64,000 bases of DNA, from contig NC_088791.1 of assembly GCF_011386835.1 (NCBI RefSeq), forward strand, positions 6,076,998 through 6,140,997. Direction: 5' to 3'. Positions within the stretch are counted from its first letter, which is position 1. The number at the start of each line of letters is the position of its first letter. This document shows, one piece after another, positions 29,955 to 41,428 of the stretch. Source of the DNA: Chrysemys picta bellii. Taxonomy: Eukaryota > Chordata > Testudines > Emydidae. The translations under genes and the position numbers were made by a program. The notes beneath the pieces are model-generated. The model ran no database searches and was not told where the DNA came from. It worked only from the letters and a program-made list of their open reading frames with translations.

Positions 29955-30430
29955 AGCCCATGTGGAAAAATTTGAAAGAGTCCAGCGGAGGGCAACGAAA
30001 ATGATGAGGGGGCTGGAGCACATGGCTTACGCGGAGAGGCTGAGGGAACTGGGCTTGTTTAGTCTGCAGAAGAGAAGAGTGAGGGGGGATTTGATAGCTG
30101 CTTTCAACTACCTGAAGGGGGGTTCCAAAGAGGATGGAGCTCGGCTATTCTCAGTGGTGGCAGATGACAGAACAAGGAGCAATGGTCTCAAGTTGCAGTG
30201 GGAGAGGTCTAGGTTGGATATTAGGAAACACTATTTCACTAGGAGGGTGGTGAAGCACTGGAATGGGTTACCTAGGGAGGTGGTGGAGTCTCCATCCTTA
30301 GAGGTTTTTAAGGCCCGGCTTGACAAAGCCCTGGCTGGGATGATTTAGTTGGGAACTGGTCCTGCTTTGAGCAGGGGGTTGGACTAGATACCTCCTGAGG
30401 TCCCTTCCCACCCTGATATTCTATGATTTG
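29955..30430 (+). pseudogene. Young CR1 LINE 3' end
   Basis: A 128-codon open frame covers the CR1 RT thumb and C-terminal region: [60 protein letters not shown] and [12 protein letters not shown], ending in a stop. The non-coding 3' tail follows, with CCCACCCTGATATTCTATGA at about 30,407-30,426. It is 5'-truncated, as most CR1 copies are. It is better preserved than the 25,880 copy. Confidence 0.85.
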
Positions 30431-30960
30431 ATTTTTTTCATTGGCTTCCTCCTTGCTTCTTTGCAATGGCTTGGCTGCCTGTGCACCTCTCACCAGTCCA
30501 GGGGTTGCGAGTTAGGAGGGATGGGGCTCTGGGTTGAAAACACTCACACTTTGCTTCCTCGTTGCTACTTGTATAATTTGCATTATACACATGGACACAA
30601 ACACAGAGAAGTATTTTTCAAATTTTAAAAACTTTAATTATAACCTGGTATAGAAATAACTTTTTTTTTAGCTTTTTGTTCCAAGATGTGTTTAATGACA
30701 ACGATGTACACATAATGTCATTTTTCTGATAAAGAACTGAACTATGCACATTTTTGCACGTGTATTCTTTCTTCTCATCCGTCAGGTTTTCTTGATTGGG
30801 TCCTTTTGGAATGTAGGGCAGATGTGCCCACCTCTTGCAAAAATCACACTGGACCTTTGATAAGTAACAATGGAGAAAATGAAAGCACAGAAGTTACGAT
30901 GTTACCCATACTTTCCATTCACTCATGCTATTCCTTCCACATGCCAGCATTACCTAAGAT
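30431..30960. other. Stretch without a recognisable gene
   Basis: Mostly AT-rich non-coding sequence with a T-run at 30,660. It could include the 3' untranslated region of the minus-strand integrase gene. I see no canonical AATAAA on the minus strand, only ATTAAA-like sequence near 30,634. No repeat family is recognised with confidence. Confidence 0.4.
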
Positions 30961-30965
30961 ATGTC

Positions 30966-31320
30966 TAGCACGGGTGGGCAAACTTTTTGACCTGAGGGCC
31001 ACATTAGGGTTCTGAAACTGTATGGAGAGCTGAGTAGGGAAGGCTGTGCCCCCCACAAACAGCCTGGCCCCCGCCCTCTCCACCCCCCCCCCCACACTTC
31101 CAGGCCCCTGACTGCCCCCCCTCAGAACTCCCTACCCATCCAACCCCCCCTGCTCCTTGTCCCCGACCGCCCCCTCCTAGGACCCCCCTCACCCCAAACC
31201 GCCCCCGGCAGGGGCGACTCATGTTTTTTGCCGCCACAAGCACGGCAGTCAGGCGGCGCGCCTGCGGGCAGTCTGCTGGTCACACAGATTCGGCGGCATG
31301 CCTGCAGGAGGTCTGTTAAA
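30966..31320. repeat. Interspersed repeat (GGTGGGCAAACTTTTTG family)
   Basis: The sequence GGGTGGGCAAACTTTTTGAC followed by GAGGGCCACATTAGG, and then CCCC-rich DNA, is a pattern I know from sauropsid non-autonomous DNA transposons. It ends around GGCGGCATGCCTGCAGG. It is non-coding and lies in the presumed 3' end region of the integrase gene. Confidence 0.55.
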
Positions 31321-31366
31321 AACCTGTTTAAGAAAGGTGTGATAACCAATTACCTTTCAGAAACCA

Positions 31367-34300
31367 TTATATGTCTTCCCCATCCTCCATAAGCATGTCA
31401 TCAACATCGTCACCATCATCATCATCATCATCAATTGTATCACTGCTTGAAACATCCTCTTCTTCCATTGCTGTGACCGCTATGTTTTTCACTGTGTTAT
31501 CATGAGACTGGTGGGATAAAGTGCCATCCATCTTTCGACTCTCTTCTGCGGGGGTTTCTGGGTCAGTGTTACCAACTGCAATTTCAGTGCCGATATTTTC
31601 CTCCGATGTGCTCTCAGCAGCTAATGTTGGTGGCTCTTTAAATGGTTTTAAATGTGTGATGCTGTACATGGTTCCTAACCGTCTTCCTGACATGGTTTGT
31701 AATTTCACTCTCTTCCCCTCAACAGTTGTAATTCTGTAAGGTCCCCGATAGGTAGGTTGCAGCATTTCTCCTTTTCTTGTTCTCTTTCTAGCATTCAGTA
31801 ACAGGACACAGTCCCCAACACCAAATGTTATTTCCCCATATTTAGAAGCCTTTCTTTTAGCAGAATCTCTTCTGTGTTTCTCTTGTGCTGTAGAGATGTT
31901 ACTTAGGGCCAGTGCAATGTCAGCATCATGTCTCGATTTCATATTGATGCTGTACTCTTTGCAGAACTCTTCCCCGAATGTATTCAGATCTGGGATCTTT
32001 GTAAACAAATGGAGAAGAGATTGTATTCCTATAATGAAGACACACTGAATGACATGGGTACATGAAAGGTGCTGGTAATAACATACACTTACTGTGTAAT
32101 TCTCGGAGACTTCTACTGGAAACACTGGGTCAGCACAAAACATTAGTCGAAAGGGCGACATTTTTGTTGTTGCGTGTATTTTAGTTCGCAAAGAAAACAA
32201 AATGGGATCAAGTAATTCCTCCCAGTTACTCCCATCGTCATCAACCATCTTCCGCAACGCTCTGTAAGAAATGCTCATTGATTTGTTTGTTGGGGAAAAA
32301 AAAGCACATGTATATTCTTGACTGAAACAGATTATACATAATCAAAAAGACGTTCACTGTAACACATTGATTTTGAAGATTTTTTAGTGAGTTGCATCTT
32401 CTGGCATAAAACATATTACTGGAATATTGACACCCATTCACTTACCTTTTGATGCATTTATTAGCGTTTTCAATGAAGCCGTTGGTTTGTAGATGGTACC
32501 GGCCGGTGAAGCTACGTTCTATTCCTAATCTTTGGCAAAGACGCTGGTTAAACTGGAAGAAAATAAGTTACATCATAAACGTACATACAGACGTGTCTCA
32601 AGGAATGTTCCGTTGCCTAGTTGCCATTAGTTGTATGTGTAATTAGGAACAGGACTAGCCCATCTTTTAATATTACTATTGGAAGCAAGTTTGTGGGTTT
32701 TTTGATAGATATGAAGACACCCCCCAAATTTTTTTTATAACAACCGTGACAGAGACTAACAGCAGTTTATCAAAAACAGTATGGTGATTGTTCTTGACAA
32801 CTGTCTGAGAACAATGTGCCTTTAATAAAGAAATCACAAGGGCCATGAAAACCATGTTCACTGTCAGCTATCTGTGACCTGATGGGGAGGTTGAATATAT
32901 AGTGAAAACAATCTGGAAAAAAAAAATGATTACCTTATTATTGAATTCAGGCCCACGATCTGTCAGTATCCGCTCTGGGCATCCACGCCAAAGAACCATT
33001 TTGTACATGCTGTTTACGACCTCAGATGCTGACTTACTTCTAAGTGGAAAGGCTTCCACCCATTTTGAAAGATAATCTACGGCTGTCAGTATATACCGGT
33101 ATCCATCCTTTGTTACTGGTAATGGTCCTATTAAATCCATTCCCACCAATTCCCAGATCCGAGTGACCTATATGCAAGGGTACCAGTTAGTCATGCTTCA
33201 CATTTTTCTTACTAAATGTTCTCAATAAACCCATCTCTCATGAGCAGAGTACACAATGTAATATGGTTACAGCAGCCACAGAATCAGAATGGAAAGCCCC
33301 CTTTTAAAACCAGAACAAAAAGAAAGAAAGGAAAAACAAACACAGAAAGAAGGACAGGAACGGGTTAGGAAAAACAATACAAGAGTAAAGCTGAAGAAAT
33401 ATCCCAGGCCAGTGCAAAGGAGCAGTAGAGGTCATTGCTGTACTATGCTGTGCCACTTGAGTTTGAAGCAAGTGCAATGCATACAAGGCCTCATTGTATA
33501 GCAGTAATAACACTGGATAGTGTGTGACGGGGCAAGGCCAGATGGCTACAGAAAAGTAGTGGGAGACAGATACGTTAGCCCCAGGCTAAACAAATCCCTG
33601 GTACCAGGATAAGTAAATGGCAGCTGCTCCAGGTCACTTAACACACCTAGGGCCAATTTAGATCTTTCCAGAAGGCAGGGAAGACAGTTGGTTGATTGGG
33701 ACACCTGAAGCCAATTAGGGGCTGGCTGAAAGTAGTTAAAAGCCTCCCAGTTAGTCAGCTGGGCATGTGTGTCAGGAGCTGTAGGAGGAAGCCGTGCTGT
33801 TGGAGGAACTAAGCAGTACAAACCAGATCAGGTACAAGGAAGGAGGCTATGAGGTAACGGTGAAGGAGATATTGAGTGGGGGCTGCTGTGGGGAAGTGGC
33901 CCAGGGAATTGTACATGTCCTATTTCCAAAAAGTCAGCTATCATAGTTACTACTACTAGGGTCCCTGGGCTGGAGCCCGGCGTAGAGGGTGGGTCCAGGC
34001 TCCCCCCGCCCCCTCCATGACTAATCCTTGAGAGTGGGAGACAACAGAGACTGTGCGAGGGAGGGTGGCTTCTCTTCATCTCCCTTGCTGACTTATGATG
34101 AAAATGGTTCGGTAGGCTGTGACCCTTGCTTCTAGAGACAGAAGGGCTATGTGGACGGTCACAGTGAGCCTCTGAGGCTAGCAAAATCCGCCAGGAACTG
34201 CGGGACCCACTGAGATAAGGACAGAGCTTTGTCACAAATGATAAATAATGTGTCTGATTCCAAAGTTCACCTTTATGCTTCTCACGGTGGTATCCAGATT

Positions 34301-36366
34301 ACATTCCTTTCCCTGTTTTTGGCAAGTCGGACATCGTGCAACCTAGTTTGGATGGAATAATATGACCACATTAACACTTCGTTATGGAAATAGTATTGCA
34401 AGGGAACAGAGTTCACATTTGCACACGAAATATTTTTTAATATTTCTTTTATAAATGTTGAACTTGTATTTCAATTGTAAATAGCATTTGTCATGATTTA
34501 GTTTCCTTATGTTACATACCCAATCGGCAATGTCTCTTGTCATCCGTGGCCAATAGTATTTTGAGGTCAGCATATTCCTCGTTGTGAATATTCCGAGATG
34601 TCCACCCAATGGATTGTCATGGTACCTTTCAAAGAGTTGCAGGGCTTCTTTCATGGTATGCACAACGACAACCTTTCTTCCTTTGATAGAATGGAACAAT
34701 GTCCCCTCTGTTGATCATAGAACATGGAGCACAGAGGATGATTAAGGTTTCTCAGGGCCCTGGGCCAGAGCAATTGTTGTGCCCCTACACACCCTGTTTG
34801 CCTGCTGCACCACCCATGGTCCTACCCCTTTCAGCCTCTTCCCCAGGATCCCAGCCATGTTCCACCTAGGCTCCCCGCCATTCTGCCTGCCCCACAACTC
34901 CTTTCCTTATTTCCCATCCACCTCCCTCTCCCACACAGCCCCAAGACTGGAAAAGCTCAGTCCCTGTTTCACGGCCCTGGGGCTGTACCAGGGAGTGAGA
35001 GCACTGCCAGTCTCAGGGCTGCAGCAGGGGTTTGGCAGCTTCTTTAGAGGACCAGGAGCGAGGTGCTGGAGCTTCTCCTGCCCCACCCGACACTTCTGCT
35101 GGACATGGGGTCGGGCACAGGGGCTCCCCCTACTGCCCCGCGGCTTCTGCCAGGGCTGGATTAGGGGCGACGTGGAAAGGCTTCCTATGACCCACCCACC
35201 GGGTGGAAGCTGCCCCCCCTCAGCCTGGGCCCAGTAGTCACAGTGGCTAATCTGCCAATGAGGGAGACATGATGATGAAATCAAGTCTTGCATTTAAGCT
35301 ATGACCGGTTATTTGCAAAGCTATTCATTAATTCTAAGGCATATGCATATCAAAGACATCTATATACAGTAAGGTTCGTAATGGCTTGAGTACAAGGGGG
35401 GAATTGCAGTGTATGGTTAGGGGTTTTTTTAAATTCATTGCTCAGTGAATGGTTAGAGACTGTTGTTGGTGCTTGCAGCACACTGGATAACAATTAAGAA
35501 ATGAAGCAAAGTCCTAGGGTTTTTTGGTAACAGAATTTATACTCATTTCTCATTTAACTGCCCAATACGTTTGTTGCATAGATAGCAAAGGAAATTTTCT
35601 GGAAAATTTGAATAAAGCTAATGAAGGTAAGGCGAACACTCCAAATAATCCCAGTGTTGGGACATCAGGACCATCATTTACAGGCTGAAGTTTCCAGTGG
35701 AATGTGTCAGTGTTGTATGGAAAAAAGGATTCCTTGCCTTCCAAAGAAAAATTGACAGCAAAGCGACGCAGGTTCAGTCTGCCTGCCTTATCCATTCCTT
35801 CAGGATACGTGCTACTCCTTAGGTATGCCAAAACATTTGCCATTTTTTCCTCAAAAGATTTCCCTGAAAATTGTTCACAACAGAAAACAGTTACTTAAGT
35901 GGAAACAGGCAGTATCAATCCATAGAAGACTCAAAGTTCAGTTAGAAGGTCTGAGATGTACATTGCGAACATATAAGCAGAGTAAACCAAAATTAACCAT
36001 GCATCTTTCATAGGCCAGTCACATTACAGACATAAATAAATTGCCGCATTTTGAAGTAGTTGTGGCTTACAAAAGAAGGCTGTATTCGATCAGTGCTGAT
36101 CGAATGTTCATTGAGATAATGAGATCACCTACAAGATTGTAACTACGTATAGTCACAGTAACTCAGGACAGGACAGGGAACAGCACAAAAATGTGAGTAA
36201 AAAAAGAAAACACCAGCAGAGGTGCTTCAAAAGAATAGGTTCAGAAAGCAAATGAATGCACATTGAAACAGTCTACTTACCTGCCATAATGGTGTGTGTA
36301 GTACAGGTAATTTTTTGCTTGGTGCAACTTTTGGGGAAAAAATAGTTTTCCACAATTCTGAAGAAT
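31367..36366 (-). CDS. GIN/Ginger-type integrase gene, intron-containing and intact
   Basis: I can assemble eight coding exons on the minus strand: 36,287-36,281 (start ATG in ATTATGGCAG; the exon extends to 36,366 as 5' UTR), 35,863-35,738, 34,707-34,520, 34,342-34,271, 33,167-32,934, 32,552-32,446, 32,261-32,093 and 31,996-31,367 (stop). All introns are GT-AG except a GC-AG intron after 35,738. Phases agree throughout and the total is 1,533 bases, 510 residues plus stop, close to the length of the vertebrate GIN1 protein. Domains: an HHCC zinc module (H74, H81, C111, C114); an integrase core with D142 (MDLIGPLP), D201 (LTDRGPEF) and E237 (TNGFIEN), spaced D,D35E; a GPY-like C-terminal domain (TYRGPYRI, about residue 400); and an acidic tail (DDDDDDGDD). 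No stops or frameshifts. It resembles the GIN family of genes derived from GIN/Ginger transposons, perhaps GIN2-like. It could retain activity, because the triad is intact. Confidence 0.85.
33523..34236 (+). mobile_element. Solo LTR in an intron of the integrase gene
   Basis: It begins TGTGACGGGGCAAGGCCAG and ends AGAGCTTTGTCACA, a TG...CA LTR of 714 bp. It lies between exons 34,342-34,271 and 33,167-32,934 and does not touch splice sites. No clear TSD is visible. LTR sense is probably plus, opposite to the gene, but I could not fix this by a poly(A) signal. Confidence 0.6.
34740..35340. other. Intronic stretch without a recognised feature
   Basis: This is the large intron between exons 35,863-35,738 and 34,707-34,520 of the integrase gene. 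It holds C-rich non-coding sequence with short chance frames on both strands. It is possibly an old repeat, since the CCTCAGCCTGGGCCCAGTAG type of sequence recurs in vertebrate repeats, but I cannot assign it. Confidence 0.4.
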
Positions 36367-36479
36367 CTGAAATAAAGAACCCCCTATAACATACACATAT
36401 CAGTATCCCCTCATTCTCAGGTATGCCTTTAACCAATCCTTTCACTGAGATTTCAATAGCCAATCCTAATATATTGTAA

Positions 36480-37291
36480 CTAGATTATCGAATCAATTAC
36501 ATCCCACCACCTTAATTGGTTTACAGCCAGCAAACTTAATTATATAGCAGACCAAAAAAAAAAAAAAACCAACCCCACTCAAAGAAGTGGGCAGAGAGAG
36601 AGAACTGAGAAATGGGGACCACAAAGACAAAACAAGAAAAAAAAATCACCATGATTACAGGCATGCAAACCATTAAAAATGACTACAAAGTTTAGTAAAC
36701 ATTCTGGATTATTCATGCCCGTAGCCAGGAAGACCCTTAGTATTTGGGTACTGTTACCAGCTTTGCCCATTACTTGGGGTATGCTCAGTTATTGGGGTTA
36801 CTTGTCTGCGAGGGGGTAGAGGGGAGGGTTGATAATTCTCTCAATGTACTGCTTGTGTCACTTATGTGCTTAGGGCTCTACTTTTCCCTTCTGTCACTCC
36901 CCTCCCAATGGAGCTCTCCTGCACCCAGGCTCCCCAGAGCAACCCTCATATGCCCCCAGAATCAGCAGTTTCAGCACAGAACCCACTTTCCTGCCACCAC
37001 CATTCTGCTAGTAACCCACTTAATAGCTAGAATTCTTCTGATAAGTTTTGGTTAAAGCAGAGGCTGTGGGAGGGAGCCTTCGAGAGTCAGACTGGAGAGC
37101 CCCTTGACACTGGGGATGGGGGGGCAGAGTGGCATGAGTGGAGGGGGACCTTGGACCTCCATGCACCCAACAGTGGTGGGGGCCCCAGAACCAGCCCCAC
37201 AGCTGCACAGTGCCTCACATTTTGTCACAATATTTACAGTAAAAGTCAGGACAGGTCACTGCTTCCATGAATTTTTCTCAATTGCCTGTGA
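36480..37291. other. Stretch upstream of the integrase gene, no gene seen
   Basis: This precedes the first recognised exon of the integrase gene and should contain its promoter and any further 5' UTR exon. I see no CpG island, TATA context or convincing exon. There is an A-run at 36,550 and a C-rich part near 36,900-37,190. Confidence 0.35.
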
Positions 37292-37296
37292 CCTGT

Positions 37297-38359
37297 TGTA
37301 ACAATGCTGGTTCTGGCAGGACCCAACTGAGAGGGCTGATTCAAGACAAACTGCTTAAAACAGGGCACTTACAGCCCAAGATTGGGGTTTTTCCACCTCT
37401 AAGGCAAACCAAATCAGCCAGATAAAGAGGACTTCGGTCTCACCCCACTGGCTAACCACAAGTCACACATGCCATTCCCTTAGACACTCCAGTTTCCCAG
37501 GATCACCACCAGTGCTACTTGTTATGGGGATGAATGGTTATGAAATCCAATACCCCAGTAAAAGAAAAAAAGGTTCTCCTGACCCCAAAGGACCAAGCCA
37601 CACACCCAGGTCAATATACAGATCAGATCTTACCCACAAATCACGTCGTTGCCAATCCTTTAGAATCTAAAATCTAAAGGTTTTTCATAAAAGGAAAAAA
37701 ATATAGATGAGAGTTAGAATTGGTTAAATGGAATCAATTCCATACAGTAATGGCAAAGTCTTGGTTCAGGCTTGTAGCAGTGATAGAATAAACAGCTGGT
37801 TCAAATCAAGTCTCTGGAGTACATTCACAGCTGGGATGGGTCCTCAGTCCTTTGTTCAGAGCTTCAGTTTGTAGCAAAGTCCCTCCAGAGGTAAGAAGCA
37901 GGACTGAAGACAAGATGGAGATCAGGCATCAGCCTTTTATGGTCTTTTCCAGGTGTAAGAACTTCTCTTTGTTCTTACTGTGGAAAATTCCAGCAAAATG
38001 GAGTCTGGAGTTACATGGGCAAGGCCCTGCATACTTTGCTGAGTCACAAGGCGGATCTGCCTTCTCTCAATGGGTCAATTGTATAGCTGATGGTCCTTAA
38101 TGGGCCATCAAGCAGGCTAGGCAGAGCTGACACCAACTTGTCTGGGATGTCACCCAGGAGCATAGCACCAATTTGAGATAGACAGTATAGAGCCAATTCA
38201 TAACTTTAAATATAAAATGACACATGCATAGACGGCATAATCCTAACCAGCAATCCATAACCTGGTCTTAGACACCTTATAGGACCCCCTTTACATAAGA
38301 TTTGGTGCCACTACAGGACCTTGATCTATATTGTCCCCGATTATATCAACAACATGACA
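37297..38359 (-). mobile_element. Solo ERV LTR with 5-bp TSD
   Basis: It is the same LTR family as 18,215-19,296 and 47,493-48,574. On the plus strand it begins TGTAACAATGCTGG and ends AACATGACA. CCTGT flanks both sides (37,292-37,296 and 38,360-38,364), the 5-bp duplication expected from retroviral integration. It is more diverged than the arm copies, so it is an independent, older insertion. The sense strand is minus. Confidence 0.85.
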
Positions 38360-38385
38360 CCTGTCCCTGACTTAACATAAATATC

Positions 38386-39018
38386 TGTGAGAAAATTAGT
38401 TATCTGGATGATGGGATGGATTGCACCCTCAGCAAGTTCGCAGAGGGGAGAGGTAGATACCCTGGAGGGTAGGGATAGGGTCCAGAGCGATCTAGACAAA
38501 TTAGAGGATTGGGCCAAAAGAAATCTGAGGAGGTTCAACAATGACAAGTGCAGAGGTCTGCACTTAGGATGGAAGAATCCCATGCACCGCTACAGGCTGG
38601 GAACCCACTGGCTAAGCGGCACTTCTGCAGAAAGAAGACCTGGGGATTACAGTGGGAGAGAAACTGGATAGGAGTCAACTACCAGAAATGGGGGGGGGGG
38701 GGAGTGTCCCAAAGAGGATGGAGCTCGGCTGTTCTCAGTGGTGGCAGATGACAGAACAAGGAGCAATGGTCTCAAGTTGCAGTGGGGGAGGTCTAGGTTG
38801 GATATTAGGAAACACTATTTCACTAGAAGGGTGGTAAAGCACTGGAATGGGTCACCTAGGGAGGTGGTGGAATCTCCACCCTTATAAGTTTTTAAGGCCC
38901 GGCTTGACAAACCCCAAGGGAGCTGGGACAATTTAGTTTGTGTTGGTTCTGCTTTGAGCAGGGGGTTGGACTAGATGACCTGAGGTCTCTTCCCACCCTG
39001 ATATTCTATGAGTCTATG
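38386..39018 (+). pseudogene. CR1 LINE fragment with internal deletion
   Basis: It starts in the RT region (a [18 protein letters not shown] degraded sequence), passes through [16 protein letters not shown] and [15 protein letters not shown], jumps at a G-run (38,690) to the C-terminal part ([16 protein letters not shown] in another frame), and ends in the CR1 tail CCCACCCTGATATTCTATGA at about 38,993-39,012. Frameshifted and non-coding. Confidence 0.8.
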
Positions 39019-39050
39019 AAAACTTAGCCTTACTCAGAAATATTGCTATG

Positions 39051-40169
39051 TGTAAGCGGGGGAATGGTCCCGCTATTGTGGGGAACTTTCCTGGCTTATG
39101 CACTACCCCGGTGAAGTGGGCTAGCGAAAGGATCTGAGTCCTCGCTCCCACTTCCTTTACCCAGAGGCTGCGTGACCTAAAGGACTCCCCTTCCACTCTC
39201 CCGTGTGGCAGAGTCCTCGGCACCCCAACAAGGCTGGGCCCAGGATTCCTGGGGGGCTCAATCCCGTACCTTGTTGTGGTCCCTTAGGGCAGGGGCTAGG
39301 GTGTCCCCACTCCGGGGGGCTCTCTCTGCACTGGATGCTTCCCTGACCCCCTGATCATTACACACAGGTCAAAGCAAATACAATTCAGCAGCAATCAAGG
39401 TTTCAAAAGAAGAAAGAAATAGGAAAGGTGAAAGGAAAACACATCACCGCACTCGGTGACACGGGGACGTCACAGCCAGCGTCTCTGGCATGCAGGGGAA
39501 GTTCAGTCTGTTCCTCACACGTCCCAGGCCCTTCTCGGGCCCTGGCTGTGCCGCAGGGAGGCTGCGGGTCAGACACTCGCTCTGGCGGTGGCCACACGCT
39601 CTCAGGCTCTAGGGGGCAGGACTCTTCTGCCCAGCATTTCCCCTGCCCTACGATCCCCCCAAGTCTGGCCTCCCTACGCTGCGCCCGCTGCCCAGGGTCC
39701 CCCCCACTGCACCGGGCTCCAGACTGTTCCAGCCCCAGCGCCACCACTCGGCCTATCTCCAGTGTCACTCGTCCTTAGCAGGGCTCTGCTCTGCCTCCAG
39801 CCCCCTGGGCTGCTGCTCTGCCCCCCGGCTCTGGGGCTGCAGCTCGGCTCCCAGGGCAGGGGCTGCTCCCTGGGACTCCCCACACTGACCTGCTTCCTGG
39901 GCGGATTTTCTGGCCCAGCTCGGCTCAGAGCTCTGCTCTCTCCTTAGCTCGGCCCCACTCTGTCTGCCCCAGGCAATTCCAGCTCTCACCCCCCCTGGCC
40001 TCCTGGCTCCCTGATTAGCCTGGGCCCCTGTCAATCAGCCTGACCTACAGCATTGGCCTCTCCCCATTGCCCCTGGGGACTGTCACTCTCAGGCTCCTGA
40101 TTTCCCATCCACCCCTGGGAGCTAGCAACCAAAACACCCCCACTGAGTGTTAGGAAGGAGTCCCCTTAC
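39051..40169. mobile_element. Solo LTR with 5-bp TSD
   Basis: It begins TGTAAGCGGGGGAATGG and ends AGTCCCCTTAC, so the ends are inverted matches (the final A appears lost). CTATG flanks it at 39,046-39,050 and 40,170-40,174. The length is about 1.1 kb. ORFs inside (39,428-39,947) overlap on both strands and are not coding. Orientation was not determined. Confidence 0.7.
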
Positions 40170-40364
40170 CTATGGACACTTAAGCAAGTTGTAAGAGACG
40201 ACAGTCTGAACCCCAGTAATACTACAGTATTTGTTGTGCTGTGACTGCAGAGGTAATAACAGAGCATTGAACATGAAACGATCTTTAACAATATGTTCTC
40301 ACTACTTACACTCAAGAAATCCATTCCACCTTGGGTTAGGAGAGAGACCTCTGATTGACCAATA

Positions 40365-40817
40365 CAACAAGGAGTCTGGTGGCACCTTGAAGACTAACAG
40401 ATTTATTTGGGCATAAGCTTTCGTGAGTAAAAACCTTCAAAGAGAAACAGCGGAACTAAAATTCATTTGCAAATTCAACACCATTAATCTGGGCTTGAAT
40501 AGGGACTGGGAGTGGCTGGCTCACTACAGAAGCAGCTTTTCCTCTCCTGGAATTGACACCTCCTCATCTATTACTGGGAGTGGACTACATCCACCCTGAT
40601 TGAATTGGCCCTGTCAACACTGGTTCTCCACTTGTGAAGTAACTCCCTGCTCTCCATGTGTCAGTATATAATGCCTGCATCTGTAACTTTCACTCTATGC
40701 ATCCGAAGAAGTGAGGTTTTGACTCACGAAAGCTTATGCCCAAATAAATCTGTTAGTCTTTAAGGTGCCACCAGACTCCTTGTTGTTTTTGTAGATACAG
40801 ACTAACACGGCTACCCC
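40365..40817. mobile_element. Retroposed repeat with 14-bp TSD and mirrored ends
   Basis: CTGATTGACCAATA lies at 40,351-40,364 and again at 40,818-40,831. The two ends of the insert are inverted copies of one another: GGAGTCTGGTGGCACCTT...GCATAAGCTTTCGTGAGT at the left and the reverse complement at 40,720-40,790. The right end extends further to CAGACTAACACGGCTACC. A middle of about 260 bp is unique to this copy. The long TSD indicates LINE-type insertion. Confidence 0.8.
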
Positions 40818-40831
40818 CTGATTGACCAATA

Positions 40832-41305
40832 AGAATCTGGTGTTGCAGGTCCCCATAGTGCAACCTGGATTTGCTTCTCCATTGTCAGTGCAGCTTTTAG
40901 TTTGGTGAGTTTTGCAACAGATGCGGGAATGTGGACTTGAGCAGCCAAAAGTTGTGCAGCCCAAACCTCCATTTGCTCTTGGGAAGGATGGAAGATGACA
41001 CAATATAATACACAGAGTGAATATTGTGAGTCAACTTCTACACACAAGCAACGACTGTGAACATGGGACACTAAGGGCTGGATTCACAACCAAGAGAAAT
41101 GCAGCAAAAGGCAATTCTCATTGCTGGATCAAATGCAAAGGAATTGTTGAAAACCGGACAGGAAATCAATTATACTGGATGTCCCATAACCCAACAAAAA
41201 AACTTGTGCTCTTAAAAGAAAAAGAAAAAAAGGTAGAATGAAAACCTCCTAATTACAAATCAAAGTACAGAAAGCATAGCAAGTGCTCTAATAGAAACAC
41301 CGATT
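40832..41305. other. Stretch without a recognised gene
   Basis: Non-coding sequence with ORFs below 90 codons on both strands that show no domain or codon pattern. No repeat family is recognised. Confidence 0.35.
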
Positions 41306-41306
41306 A

Positions 41307-41428
41307 GGGTTACCATGTGTCCGTATTTTCCCGGACGTGTCTGGCTTTTTAGTTGTTAATCACCGTCCGGGAGGATTGTTAAAATATATAAAAACATCCA
41401 GAAAATACGGACGTATGATAACCCTACC
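41307..41428. mobile_element. MITE (TAGGGTTACCAT family)
   Basis: The termini TAGGGTTACCATGTGTCCG and its imperfect reverse complement CGGACGTATGATAACCCTA enclose about 122 bp with an internal hairpin (CCCGGACGTG...ACCGTCCGGGAGG). It is the same family as 53,771-54,244. No 8-bp TSD is visible here, and a half-terminus of the same family also closes the tandem unit at 43,190-43,205, so the region has been rearranged. Confidence 0.6.

Noticed and set aside
35550..35843. 97-codon ORF read through to 35,550 as a single exon
   Set aside because: Only the first part (to 35,738) fits the integrase. A GC donor there restores phase and the motif; the rest is intron.
36281..36463. SSELWKTIF frame as an upstream coding exon of the integrase gene
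   Set aside because: Its phase does not match the next exon. The alternative frame ending in ATGGCAG joins cleanly and supplies the start codon.
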